From Bacteroidales bacterium UBA2712 (lineage in GTDB: Bacteria > Bacteroidota > Bacteroidia > Bacteroidales > Paludibacteraceae), in the NCBI GenBank assembly GCA_002354055.1, contig DEKW01000019.1:34577-98576 (forward strand): DNA of 64,000 bases, written 5' to 3'. Position numbers and translations under genes: made by a program. This document shows, piece after piece, positions 9,132 to 16,587 of the stretch; position 1 is the stretch's first letter; each line of letters starts with the position of its first letter. Below the pieces are notes generated by a model, which saw only the letters and a list, made by a program, of their open reading frames with translations, did not search any database and was not told the origin of the DNA.

Positions 9132-10082
9132 TTATAACCACTTTTTAAGCCTGAAAATCAATAAGATAAGTACTACCGAAAGTATCATCAGCCCTAGCGC
9201 AAAAGGATAACCTAATTGCCAATGCAGCTCCGGCATAAAATCAAAGTTCATACCATACAAACTACCGATCAGCGTCGGCGGCAGGAAGATGATATTAATG
9301 ACCGTGAAGATCTTTATAATCTTGTTCTGCTCGATGTTTACCAAACCGAGGAAGGTATCCTGGAGGTAGTCCAAACGGTCAAAACCGAACTTTGTATAAT
9401 CAAAAAGCGAGTTGATATCTTTGATAATCATCGTCAGACGCGGGTAGAGTTCTTCAGGGAAGAAATCGCATTTAAGGATATTGGATATAACGCGTTGTTT
9501 ATCCATGATGTTCTGTCGGATGATGGTCACTTTTTCTTGCAAGTCCTTAATCTTTACCAGCAAGTCTTCATCTACGTGGTCGCTCTCCGCGTTGATCTGT
9601 TGAGAGAGTGAGGTAATCATATCCGTCGTGTCCTCAATCAAGTCGGCATCCTTTTCTACTCGCGTCTCGAACAATGCTACCAACACGTGATAGCCCGTCG
9701 GGAAATTACGGGTGTTAACGAATAACTTCTTAAATGTCTCGTTAAACGTGTCTAACTCATTATCACGGATAGAAACCAGAATACCGTTCTTCAAAATGAA
9801 GTTGATAGGCTCTACCTCAAAGTTATTCTTCAGGAAGTTACTGTTGGCTACGATCGAGTCATCCGTCTGGATATAACGGGACGACATCTCGATCTCCTCC
9901 ATCTCTTCATCTTCCTGGATCTCTATCTTCAGAAAACCCTCCAAGGTATCCTCCGTCTTGTCACTCACGTCCAACAGATCGATCCAGATGATGTCTTTCT
10001 TATCGAGCTCTTTGAGCGCGGAGATGGTACGTGCTACCTTGATTTTCTCCTTATCTTTATAAAATATCTTGATTTCCGACAT
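9132..10082 (-). CDS. corA: CorA-type Mg2+/Co2+ channel
   Basis: A CorA family inner-membrane divalent-cation channel of 316 residues from the ATG at 10,082 (MSEIKIFYKDKE). A start four codons earlier is also possible. The N-terminal cytoplasmic domain is acidic, with a long coiled helix. The C-terminus has two membrane helices with the diagnostic GMN in LYGMNFDFMPELHW between them, and ends in basic RLKKWL. The start overlaps the end of rsmA by 26 bp, so rsmA and corA form an operon. Confidence 0.93.
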   Translation of the reverse strand: MSEIKIFYKDKEKIKVARTISALKELDKKDIIWIDLLDVSDKTEDTLEGFLKIEIQEDEEMEEIEMSSRYIQTDDSIVANSNFLKNNFEVEPINFILKNGILVSIRDNELDTFNETFKKLFVNTRNFPTGYHVLVALFETRVEKDADLIEDTTDMITSLSQQINAESDHVDEDLLVKIKDLQEKVTIIRQNIMDKQRVISNILKCDFFPEELYPRLTMIIKDINSLFDYTKFGFDRLDYLQDTFLGLVNIEQNKIIKIFTVINIIFLPPTLIGSLYGMNFDFMPELHWQLGYPFALGLMILSVVLILLIFRLKKWL

Positions 10083-10845
10083 GGCTTTTTTCAATTAAAT
10101 GGGTTAGTTCAATAAACTGTTCTACACTCAGCTGTTCGGGGCGCATAGTAAAAATCTTCTCTTCTAAGATAGGGTTACCCTTTCCAACCAGCTGCTGAAG
10201 AGAATTGCGCATCTGTTTTCGTCGCTGGTTAAAAGCGGTCTTGACTACTGTCTTAAAGAGCGCCTCGTCGCAGTCTAACCGTCGTCGTTTGTTCCGTGTC
10301 ATGCGGATAACGGCTGATTTGACTTTAGGAGGCGGGTTGAACACATGTTCGTCCACCGTAAATAGATATTCTATATCATAATAAGCCTGCAGCAGGACGG
10401 ATAAGATGCCGTACGCCTTTTTGCTGGGCTTGGAGGCAATTCGTTCCGCTACTTCTTTCTGAATCATACCCGAGCACACGGGAATACGATCTTTGTACTC
10501 CAATACTTTGAAGAAAATCTGGCTGCTGATATTGTAAGGATAATTACCGATGACGTTAAACTCGCCTTCGGGATAGATGATATCCAGGTTCAGTTTTAGA
10601 AAATCTCCCTCAATCAGATGTAACTCCGGATACCATTCCTTGAGATATGCCACACTCTCGCGGTCGATCTCTATCGCCGTGAGTTGGATATTGGGATTTT
10701 TTAGGAGATATTGGGTTAATACACCCATACCCGGACCTATCTCAAGAGTGGGTCCGGCGCTAATGGTTTCAGCAATCTTCCGGGCGACTGTCAAGTCCGT
10801 CAAGAAGTGCTGCCCCAGAAATTTCTTGGCATGTACTTGTTGCAT
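10057..10845 (-). CDS. rsmA: 16S rRNA dimethyladenosine transferase
   Basis: KsgA/RsmA dimethylates two adjacent adenines near the 3' end of 16S rRNA using S-adenosylmethionine. The ATG at 10,845 gives the usual N-terminus KKFLGQHFLTD and 262 residues; an in-frame ATG 35 codons earlier lies before the promoter's expected start. Motifs are LEIGPGMGVLTQYL (SAM binding), GNYPYNISSQIFFK (catalytic NxPY), CSGMIQKEVAERI and the C-terminal FNQRRKQMRNSL. Confidence 0.95.
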   Translation of the reverse strand: MQQVHAKKFLGQHFLTDLTVARKIAETISAGPTLEIGPGMGVLTQYLLKNPNIQLTAIEIDRESVAYLKEWYPELHLIEGDFLKLNLDIIYPEGEFNVIGNYPYNISSQIFFKVLEYKDRIPVCSGMIQKEVAERIASKPSKKAYGILSVLLQAYYDIEYLFTVDEHVFNPPPKVKSAVIRMTRNKRRRLDCDEALFKTVVKTAFNQRRKQMRNSLQQLVGKGNPILEEKIFTMRPEQLSVEQFIELTHLIEKSHVGNQDIL

Positions 10846-10919
10846 TTTCCGCGTGATAATCGTCCATAAATGATTACTTTTAGTTACTACTATGCAAAGG
10901 CTCAAACCTTTTGCGGCTG

Positions 10920-10951
10920 CAAAAGTACAAAAAAAAATCCGTTTATGCAAA
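10920..10951 (-). promoter_or_regulatory. Promoter for rsmA-corA
   Basis: Minus strand: -33 TTTG (10,951-10,948), 20-bp spacer, -7 TACTTTTG (10,927-10,920). It stands back to back with the GtrA promoter. Confidence 0.8.
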
Positions 10952-10966
10952 TAAATTGCTCAAAAA

Positions 10967-10998
10967 TTTGCGTATTTGCTCAAAAAGTAGTAATTTTG
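10967..10998 (+). promoter_or_regulatory. Promoter for the GtrA-like gene
   Basis: -33 TTTG (10,967-10,970) followed by GCGTATTT, as elsewhere in this window, then -7 TAATTTTG (10,991-10,998). The spacing is 20 bp. Confidence 0.8.
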
Positions 10999-11018
10999 CA
11001 CCCGCAAAAGTAATCAGA

Positions 11019-11522
11019 ATGAATCGTTTAGCACAAATAATTACCAAAACAATAGATTTTTTCTATCCGCCCTTCAGGCACTTTATGTCGGAGCAGCTCT
11101 TCCGTTACGCAGCCTGCGGAGGTGGAAACCTCGTACTCGACTGGGTGCTCTATTTCTTGATCTACAACTTCGTCATCGGGCATGAGATAGTAAATTTGCA
11201 ATTTGAAATCCTAAATCATACATTCTCGCAAGCCATCACTCCCCACATCGCTACCCTTTGCATTGTTTTTCCGATCACGTTGTTAACTGGTTTCTGGCTT
11301 CAGAAATATGTGACGTTCACGGGCTCTAACTTACGTGGAATAAGGCAATTAGGAAGATATATCCTCATCGTCTTCATCAACCTGGCAATCAACTATTTTG
11401 GTCTCAAACTCTGTGTGGAAATTCTCGGTTGGTACCCAACGCCTTCCAAGATGTTCATCACCCTCATTACCGTCGCTGTGAGCTACCTCGGGCAGAAGCA
11501 TTTTACCTTCGCCAAACAATAA
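11019..11522 (+). CDS. GtrA-like small membrane protein
   Basis: 167 residues from the ATG at 11,019, which lies 21 bp after the -7 box. The four predicted membrane segments and the RYAACGGGNLVLDWVLYF and FWLQKYVTF patterns fit the GtrA/DPMS family. Such proteins are usually flippases or accessory proteins for lipid-linked glycosyl units. There is no glycosyltransferase partner next door. A 7-bp array (11,192-11,219) encodes VNLQFEILNH in the loop after the first helices. Confidence 0.8.
   Translation: MNRLAQIITKTIDFFYPPFRHFMSEQLFRYAACGGGNLVLDWVLYFLIYNFVIGHEIVNLQFEILNHTFSQAITPHIATLCIVFPITLLTGFWLQKYVTFTGSNLRGIRQLGRYILIVFINLAINYFGLKLCVEILGWYPTPSKMFITLITVAVSYLGQKHFTFAKQ
11192..11219. repeat. 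7-bp tandem array inside the GtrA-like gene
   Basis: Units AAATTTG, CAATTTG, AAATCCT, AAATCAT. These are the same heptads as in the intergenic array at 14,570-14,604. Confidence 0.8.
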
Positions 11523-11535
11523 AATTCGTAAAAAG

Positions 11536-11568
11536 TGGCATACACTCTTGTGTATGTCATTTTTTTTT
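11536..11568 (+). terminator. Terminator of the GtrA-like gene with a promoter box in its loop
   Basis: TGGCATACA (11,536-11,544) pairs with TGTATGTCA (11,551-11,559, one G-U), loop CTCTTG, then nine T. The loop CTTG is also the -33 box of the next promoter. A copy of the same element is at 56,463 and half of it is at 62,349. Confidence 0.8.
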
Positions 11569-11578
11569 ACTAATTTTG
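11547..11578 (+). promoter_or_regulatory. Promoter for the fucose-isomerase-like pair
   Basis: -33 CTTG (11,547-11,550, in the terminator loop), 20-bp spacer, -7 TAATTTTG (11,571-11,578). The start codon is at 11,618. Confidence 0.8.
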
Positions 11579-11617
11579 CAGCGGATTTGGAATATAAACT
11601 ACAAAAATATTACAGCC

Positions 11618-12706
11618 ATGTTACACACTTTATGCTCAAAGCTTCACACCGAAGTGTCTGAATTACCGTTCAAGGTATCGGATTCGTTTGCAGAGGAAAA
11701 TCAAGTTATCGCCGTCCTTTCCGGAGGTACGGAGGCGCTCTTTTTGGACTTGCTCCAGAAGAAAGAGATTGACCTCAAACGGCCTATTTATCTCATGGTA
11801 AGTGAGTACAGTAACTCCCTTCCTGCGGCGCTGGAGATCCTCAGTTTCATCCGCCAGCGTAACGGAATTGCGAAAATCATGCAACATCCTAAGGATACGG
11901 TTTTTCCTGAACTCAGCGAGACCGAGTCGCTTACTCGTGCCCCGCTGGAGAAAGTGCTGCATTCGGAAAAAAAAATGCGCCTCGGAGTTGTAGGTAAATC
12001 CTCCGATTGGCTCATCGCTTCCAGCGTGAACTATAAAGAGGTGTTGGAGAAGATGAATACCGAGTTGGTGGATATCCCCTTCGAGGAACTCTCTTCCCTC
12101 GGTGAAGTAGATCCCGGTATGAAGGGTGCTGAGGCTATCCACGAGCGTCTCCGTTCGATGGTAGCTAAGTATAAACTCGATGGTATCACCCTCCGTTGTT
12201 TCGATCTCTTTACGACCGTTAAGAACACCGGTTGTATTGCGGTTTCCAAACTCAATGACGAAGGCATCCCTGCCGGTTGTGAGGGAGATATTCCTGTCCT
12301 GCTGACGATGATGGTTTGTAAGAAACTCACCGGCGAGACCGGATGGATGGGAAGTCCTGCGCGTATCCAGTCGGACGGCCAGATCCTTTTGGCGAAATGT
12401 ACGATTGCCCTCGGCATGACCGAGAAACATGAGTTCACTACCCATTTCGAGTCGGGTATAGGTGTGGCTATCCATGGTGAAGTGCCTGCAGGTCCTTATA
12501 CCTTGGTTAAACTCAGCAATGACATGAAACGCCTCCTCGCGGTGAACGTACAGGTGACTCGTTGCCAATATGAGCAGAACATGTGCCGTACGCAGATATG
12601 GATCCAATCGACACCGATCGTCAGCCAGTATCTGCTCTCGTCGCCGCTTTCTGACCACCATGTGCTGATCAAAGGACACCACGCTGCTAAATTCTGGAGA
12701 GCATAA
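11618..12706 (+). CDS. L-fucose/arabinose isomerase-like protein, long paralogue
   Basis: 362 residues from the ATG at 11,618; an upstream in-frame extension overlaps gtrA and precedes the promoter. The N-terminal ~120 residues form a separate small alpha/beta domain (VIAVLSGGTEALFLDLL). The rest matches FucI/AraA-like folds: RLGVVGKSSDWLIASSV, the catalytic-core TLRCFDLFTTVKNTGC, IPAGCEGDIPVLLTMM and a C-terminal HHVLIKGHH. The carbohydrate substrate is not evident. It is 3 bp upstream of a paralogue lacking the N-terminal domain, so the pair probably came from tandem duplication and may form a hetero-oligomer. Confidence 0.75.
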   Translation: MLHTLCSKLHTEVSELPFKVSDSFAEENQVIAVLSGGTEALFLDLLQKKEIDLKRPIYLMVSEYSNSLPAALEILSFIRQRNGIAKIMQHPKDTVFPELSETESLTRAPLEKVLHSEKKMRLGVVGKSSDWLIASSVNYKEVLEKMNTELVDIPFEELSSLGEVDPGMKGAEAIHERLRSMVAKYKLDGITLRCFDLFTTVKNTGCIAVSKLNDEGIPAGCEGDIPVLLTMMVCKKLTGETGWMGSPARIQSDGQILLAKCTIALGMTEKHEFTTHFESGIGVAIHGEVPAGPYTLVKLSNDMKRLLAVNVQVTRCQYEQNMCRTQIWIQSTPIVSQYLLSSPLSDHHVLIKGHHAAKFWRA

Positions 12707-12709
12707 ACG

Positions 12710-13501
12710 ATGCAAGAGATCTCATCGGTGACATTTACGCCTTCTCATGAGGTGCTGTATCAGCCTCAGAAGTTGCGTTTGGGTGTGGTAGGAAAACCCT
12801 CGGATTGGCTCATAGCCTCCTCTGTGGATTATGCTGCCGTACTGGAGAAGATGAATATCGAGATGGTAGATATACCTATCGATCGAATGACTTCTCTTGG
12901 GGAAGTAGATCCCGGCATGAAAGGCGCTGAGGCTATCTATGAGCGCCTTAAAGAACTCGTAACCGAGTACCGTTTGGACGGTGTCACGCTACGGTGCTTT
13001 GATCTGCTCTCCACCGTCAAGAATACCGGTTGTATAGCCCTCTCCAAACTCAACGACGAAGGCATCCCTGCCTCTTGTGAGGGAGATGTACCTGCGCTCC
13101 TGACGATGATGGTCTGCAAGCGTCTTACCGGCGAACTATGCTTCCAGGTCAACCCTGCCCGTATCAATAACGATGGTACGATGCTTTTTGCGCATTGTAC
13201 CTTGCCGCTCGGCATGACCGAGTCCCATGAGTTTACCACCCATTTCGAATCAGGAATAGGGGTAGCTATTCATGGTGATCTGCCGACGGGCGACTACACA
13301 CTCGTCAAACTGAGCAACGACATGCTCCGGATGGTGGCGGTGGATGTAGAACTTGAGCGATGCCAGTATGAGCAACATCTCTGCCGTACGCAGGTCTGGA
13401 TCAAAGCCACACCCGAACTCTCGCACTACTTCCTGACGAACCCTATCGCGAACCACCACATCCTCATCCGTGGCCACCACGCAAAAGAATTTAGAAACTA
13501 G
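12710..13501 (+). CDS. L-fucose/arabinose isomerase-like protein, short paralogue
   Basis: 263 residues, very similar throughout to residues 140-362 of the preceding gene (both have SSDWLIASS or PSDWLIASS, SLGEVDPGMKGAEAI, TLRCFDL, CEGD, LTMMVCK, HEFTTHFESGIGVAIHG). It lacks the N-terminal ~120-residue domain and has instead a unique lead of about 20 residues. Only 3 bp separate the two genes. Role inferred only from the family: aldose-ketose isomerisation or a related sugar binding. Confidence 0.75.
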   Translation: MQEISSVTFTPSHEVLYQPQKLRLGVVGKPSDWLIASSVDYAAVLEKMNIEMVDIPIDRMTSLGEVDPGMKGAEAIYERLKELVTEYRLDGVTLRCFDLLSTVKNTGCIALSKLNDEGIPASCEGDVPALLTMMVCKRLTGELCFQVNPARINNDGTMLFAHCTLPLGMTESHEFTTHFESGIGVAIHGDLPTGDYTLVKLSNDMLRMVAVDVELERCQYEQHLCRTQVWIKATPELSHYFLTNPIANHHILIRGHHAKEFRN

Positions 13502-13505
13502 ACTA

Positions 13506-13537
13506 CTAGTCCGCTAGTACACTGGTCCACTAGATAT
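13506..13537. repeat. 8-bp tandem array
   Basis: Units CTAGTCCG, CTAGTACA, CTGGTCCA, CTAGATAT lie just after the stop codon of the short isomerase-like gene. Confidence 0.75.
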
Positions 13538-13569
13538 TTTACTAAACAACAATAAAACAATTAAAGATT

Positions 13570-14571
13570 ATGGTAAGTTACAAAGAATTAGGCCTTGTTA
13601 ACACCCGTGAGATGTTTGCTAAGGCAATCAAGGGAGGCTACGCTATCCCTGCATTCAACTTCAACAACATGGAGCAACTCCAGGCGATCATCAAAGCTTC
13701 GGCTGAGACCAAATCCCCGGTGATTCTTCAGGTATCCAAAGGTGCGCGTAACTACGCTAACCAGACCCTCCTTCGTTACATGGCTCAAGGCGCCGTTGAG
13801 TACGCTAAGGAGCTCGGTTGGGAGCATCCGCAGATCTGCTTGCACCTCGACCACGGAGACAGCTTCGAACTCTGCAAATCCTGCGTGGACTTCGGTTTCT
13901 CCAGCGTGATGATCGACGCCTCGTCGCTGCCGTATGAGGAGAACATCGCCCTCACCAAGAAAGTCGTTGACTACGCTCACCAGTACGATGTAACGGTGGA
14001 GGCTGAGCTCGGCGTATTGGCAGGTGTAGAGGATGAGGTTTCGTCCGCTGTCAGCCACTATACCAAACCGGAAGAGGTTGTTGATTTCGCTACCCGTTCG
14101 GGCTGCGACAGCTTGGCTATCTCTATCGGTACCAGCCACGGTGCTTACAAGTTCACTCCAGAGCAATGTACCCGTGACCCGAAGACCGGCCGTCTCGTTC
14201 CGCCGCCATTGGCTTTCGACGTACTTGACGCTGTTATGGAGCAGCTTCCGGGCTTCCCGATCGTTCTCCACGGCTCGTCCAGCGTTCCGCAGGAGTATGT
14301 GGATATGATCAACAAGTACGGCGGCAAGCTGCCTGACGCAGTAGGTATTCCTGAGGAGCAACTCCGCAAGGCTGCCAAGTCCGCTGTCTGCAAGATCAAC
14401 ATCGACTCCGATAGCCGTCTGGCGTTCACCGCTGCTGTCCGCAAAGTGTTCGCAGAGAAACCGGCAGAGTTTGATCCGCGTAAGTACTGCGGTCCGGCTC
14501 GTGATCTGATGACCGAGCTCTACAAGCATAAGATCATCAACGTTCTCGGTTCCGACGGCAAAGCAGAGTAA
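13570..14571 (+). CDS. fba: Class II fructose-1,6-bisphosphate aldolase
   Basis: A zinc-dependent aldolase of glycolysis and gluconeogenesis, 333 residues. Motifs are IPAFNFNNMEQLQAI, LHLDHGDSFELCKSC (zinc His and catalytic Asp), VEAELGVLAGVED, the phosphate- and zinc-binding SIGTSHGAYKF, IVLHGSSSVPQEY and KINIDSDSRLAF. It lies 68 bp after the isomerase pair and 36 bp before the CoA-transferase gene. No promoter is clear in either gap, so the four genes may be one operon. Note the third-codon preference for C/G, typical of highly expressed genes in this window. Confidence 0.95.
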   Translation: MVSYKELGLVNTREMFAKAIKGGYAIPAFNFNNMEQLQAIIKASAETKSPVILQVSKGARNYANQTLLRYMAQGAVEYAKELGWEHPQICLHLDHGDSFELCKSCVDFGFSSVMIDASSLPYEENIALTKKVVDYAHQYDVTVEAELGVLAGVEDEVSSAVSHYTKPEEVVDFATRSGCDSLAISIGTSHGAYKFTPEQCTRDPKTGRLVPPPLAFDVLDAVMEQLPGFPIVLHGSSSVPQEYVDMINKYGGKLPDAVGIPEEQLRKAAKSAVCKINIDSDSRLAFTAAVRKVFAEKPAEFDPRKYCGPARDLMTELYKHKIINVLGSDGKAE

Positions 14572-14604
14572 ATCATAAATTTGAAATCATAAATTTGAAA
14601 TCAT
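14570..14604. repeat. 7-bp tandem array
   Basis: Alternating heptads AAATCAT, AAATTTG, AAATCAT, AAATTTG, AAATCAT fill the gap between fba and the CoA-transferase gene and end at its start codon. Confidence 0.85.
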
Positions 14605-14607
14605 AAA

Positions 14608-16104
14608 ATGGCTTTACCATTTATGACCGCTGAAGAAGCGGCTGAATTGATTCAACACGGTGACGTCTTGGGCATGGGTGGCTTTACCGCTACCGGAGTG
14701 CCCAAGGCCGTTCCTTTTGCCCTCGCTCAGCGCGCGGAGAAACTACACGCACAGGGCATCCCCTTCCGCGTGGGACTGGAGACCGGTGCGTCCATGGGTG
14801 ACAGCTGCGACGGCGCTTTGGCACGTGCGCACGCTGTCGAGTTCCGTACGCCGTATCAGTCCAACAAATCCATGCGTGAGGAGATCAACGCCGAGGGTAC
14901 GCACTATTTCGACATGCACTTGAGCCACATGGCGCAAGACCTGCGTTATGGCTTCCTGCCGAAACCCAACTGGGCGATTATTGAGGCTTCGTATGTCGGC
15001 GAAGACGGTACGATTGTGCCTGCTGCAGGAGTAGGAATCATGCCGACCATCTGCCGCATGGCGGATAAGATCATCGTCGAGCTCAATGAGATGTTCCCTG
15101 CTACCATGCGGGGTATGCACGATCTCTATGAGCCGCTCGATCCTCCTTGCCGCCGCGAGATACCCATCTACAAACCCTCCGATCGCTGCGGCTCGGATCA
15201 CCTGAAGGTTGATCCCGCGAAGATTGCTGCCGTTGTGAAGACCAACCGTCCGAACGAGATAGCTGCTTTCACACCGGTGGATGAGACAACTGCCAAGATC
15301 GGTGCGAACGTAGCTGCCTTCCTGGAGGCAGAGATGAAAGCCGGACGTATCCCTGCATCGTTCCTGCCGATCCAGAGTGGAGTGGGTAACGTAGCCAACG
15401 CCGTACTTGGCGAGCTCGGTAAGAACCCGCATATCCCGCCGTTTGAGATGTACTCCGAGGTGATTCAAGACTCTGTGGTAGATCTGATCAAAGCCGGACA
15501 TTGTAAGTTCGCTTCCGGTTGTTCTCTGCGTCTCGTAGAGAGCAAGATGGCGGAAGTGCTTGCGGACCTGGATTTCTACCGCGACAAGCTCTTGCTTCGT
15601 CCGCAGGAGACCTCCAACAGCCCGGAGGTCGCACGTCGTCTCGGTATCATCGCTATCAACACCGCTCTCGAGGCAGATATCTACGGCAACGTCAACTCGA
15701 CGCATGTATGCGGCACGAAGATGATGAACGGTATCGGCGGTTCAGGTGACTTCGCGCGCAACGCGTACCTTAGTATATTTACGACGGCTTCCACTGCGAA
15801 GAACGGCGCTATCTCGTCGATTGTACCGATGGTAACGCACCTCGATCACTCCGAGCACTCTGTGAAGGTCATCGTGACCGAGCAAGGTGTAGCCGATCTG
15901 CGTGGCAAGAGTCCGCGTCAGCGTGCCGAGGAGATCATCAATAACTGTGTAGCTCCCGAGTATCGCGAGATGCTCCGCGACTACCTCAAGATCTCCAAGC
16001 ACGGCCAGACCCAGCATAACCTCTCTTGCGCCTTTGCGATGCACGAGGAGTTCATGAAGTCCGGCGACATGCGTAACACCAAGTGGGAGAACTATATTCG
16101 GTAG
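14608..16104 (+). CDS. Acetyl-CoA hydrolase / propionyl- or succinyl-CoA:acetate CoA-transferase
   Basis: 498 residues of the Cat1/AarC-type family I CoA-transferases. The catalytic glutamate is probably Glu355 in NTALEADIYGNVNSTH. Other family signatures are MGGFTATGVPKAV at the N-terminus, QSGVGNVANAV, GIGGSGDFARNAYLS and VIVTEQGVADLRGKSP. In fermentative Bacteroidales these enzymes move CoA between succinate, propionate and acetate, which fits the energy metabolism of the group. The exact acyl pair cannot be told. A terminator hairpin follows at once. Confidence 0.9.
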   Translation: MALPFMTAEEAAELIQHGDVLGMGGFTATGVPKAVPFALAQRAEKLHAQGIPFRVGLETGASMGDSCDGALARAHAVEFRTPYQSNKSMREEINAEGTHYFDMHLSHMAQDLRYGFLPKPNWAIIEASYVGEDGTIVPAAGVGIMPTICRMADKIIVELNEMFPATMRGMHDLYEPLDPPCRREIPIYKPSDRCGSDHLKVDPAKIAAVVKTNRPNEIAAFTPVDETTAKIGANVAAFLEAEMKAGRIPASFLPIQSGVGNVANAVLGELGKNPHIPPFEMYSEVIQDSVVDLIKAGHCKFASGCSLRLVESKMAEVLADLDFYRDKLLLRPQETSNSPEVARRLGIIAINTALEADIYGNVNSTHVCGTKMMNGIGGSGDFARNAYLSIFTTASTAKNGAISSIVPMVTHLDHSEHSVKVIVTEQGVADLRGKSPRQRAEEIINNCVAPEYREMLRDYLKISKHGQTQHNLSCAFAMHEEFMKSGDMRNTKWENYIR

Positions 16105-16120
16105 TTTTCCTTCTACATCC

Positions 16121-16150
16121 GGTAACCTTTGCCACCGCGCAAAGGTTACC
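16121..16150 (+). terminator. Hairpin terminator after the CoA-transferase gene
   Basis: GGTAACCTTTG (16,121-16,131) pairs perfectly with CAAAGGTTACC (16,140-16,150). Only a short T-run follows, and the tRNA begins 4 nt later. It may also mark the 5' processing boundary of the tRNA. Confidence 0.6.
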
Positions 16151-16153
16151 TTT

Positions 16154-16227
16154 GGGGTATTAGCTCATCTGGCTAGAGCGCAACACTGGCAGTGTTGAGG
16201 TGAGCGGTTCGAGTCCGCTATACTCCA
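16154..16227 (+). tRNA. tRNA-Ala (anticodon GGC)
   Basis: A complete cloverleaf of 74 nt. The acceptor is GGGGTAT paired with ATACTCC, the D arm stem is GCTC/GAGC, and the anticodon stem CAACA/TGTTG has loop CTGGCAG (anticodon GGC at 16,188-16,190). The T arm is AGCGG/CCGCT with loop TTCGAGT. The discriminator is A and CCA is not encoded. Confidence 0.95.
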
Positions 16228-16587
16228 CAAGACATATAACCCTTCGTCCATTAGTAGGGCAATTTCATTGCCCGCTCATTAACTGTTTAACTTTGTTTTT
16301 TGTCAGGGATATTATCCCGCGAGCCCTTTACATAGCGTCTATGCCCGCGCATCCATGCGCGTTTCTTTCTTCTTTTCCCCGGCATCTCTTTTAATACGCC
16401 GCGCGAGGGACGAATCGTTAGTGATTCCTTGGAGATACCTTGGTGGTTCGTTGGAGGTTACGCTACCCAATACGTATCCAAAGAGTAGGCAAAAAGGAGG
16501 CAAGTGCGAATCAAATCTCATTTTTTATTTGCATATATCAAAAAAAAGCAGTACCTTTGTAGCCGCTTATTAAAATTTTTTTCAACC
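16228..16587. other. Intergenic region with short palindromes
   Basis: No convincing gene. It holds three short palindromes: GGGCAAT-TTC-ATTGCCC (16,257-16,273), GGGAT-ATT-ATCCC (16,306-16,318) and CGCGCAT-CC-ATGCGCG (16,346-16,361, followed by a pyrimidine-rich tract). The promoter of the sugar permease (16,528-16,559) follows. Confidence 0.7.
16528..16559 (+). promoter_or_regulatory. Promoter for the sugar permease
   Basis: -33 TTTG (16,528-16,531) followed by CATATATCAAAAA, 20-bp spacer, -7 TACCTTTG (16,552-16,559). The start codon is at 16,588. Confidence 0.85.

Noticed and set aside
10911..11018. N-terminal extension of the GtrA-like protein
   Set aside because: The extension spans the promoter at 10,967-10,998; the ATG at 11,019 gives the usual N-terminus.
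11663..12715. 350-codon minus-strand frame over the first isomerase-like gene
   Set aside because: Shadow; the plus frame has a promoter and a close paralogue.
13588..14529. 313-codon open frame on the minus strand inside fba
   Set aside because: Antisense shadow of a codon-biased gene; no motif, and the plus-strand aldolase is certain.
14743..15705. 320-codon minus-strand frame inside the CoA-transferase gene
   Set aside because: Shadow of a GC-rich gene; the protein is of low-complexity His/Arg/Leu type with no domain.
16154..16587. tRNA-Ala as an integration site for a mobile element
   Set aside because: No integrase, no direct repeat of the tRNA 3' end found downstream, and flanking genes are core-like.
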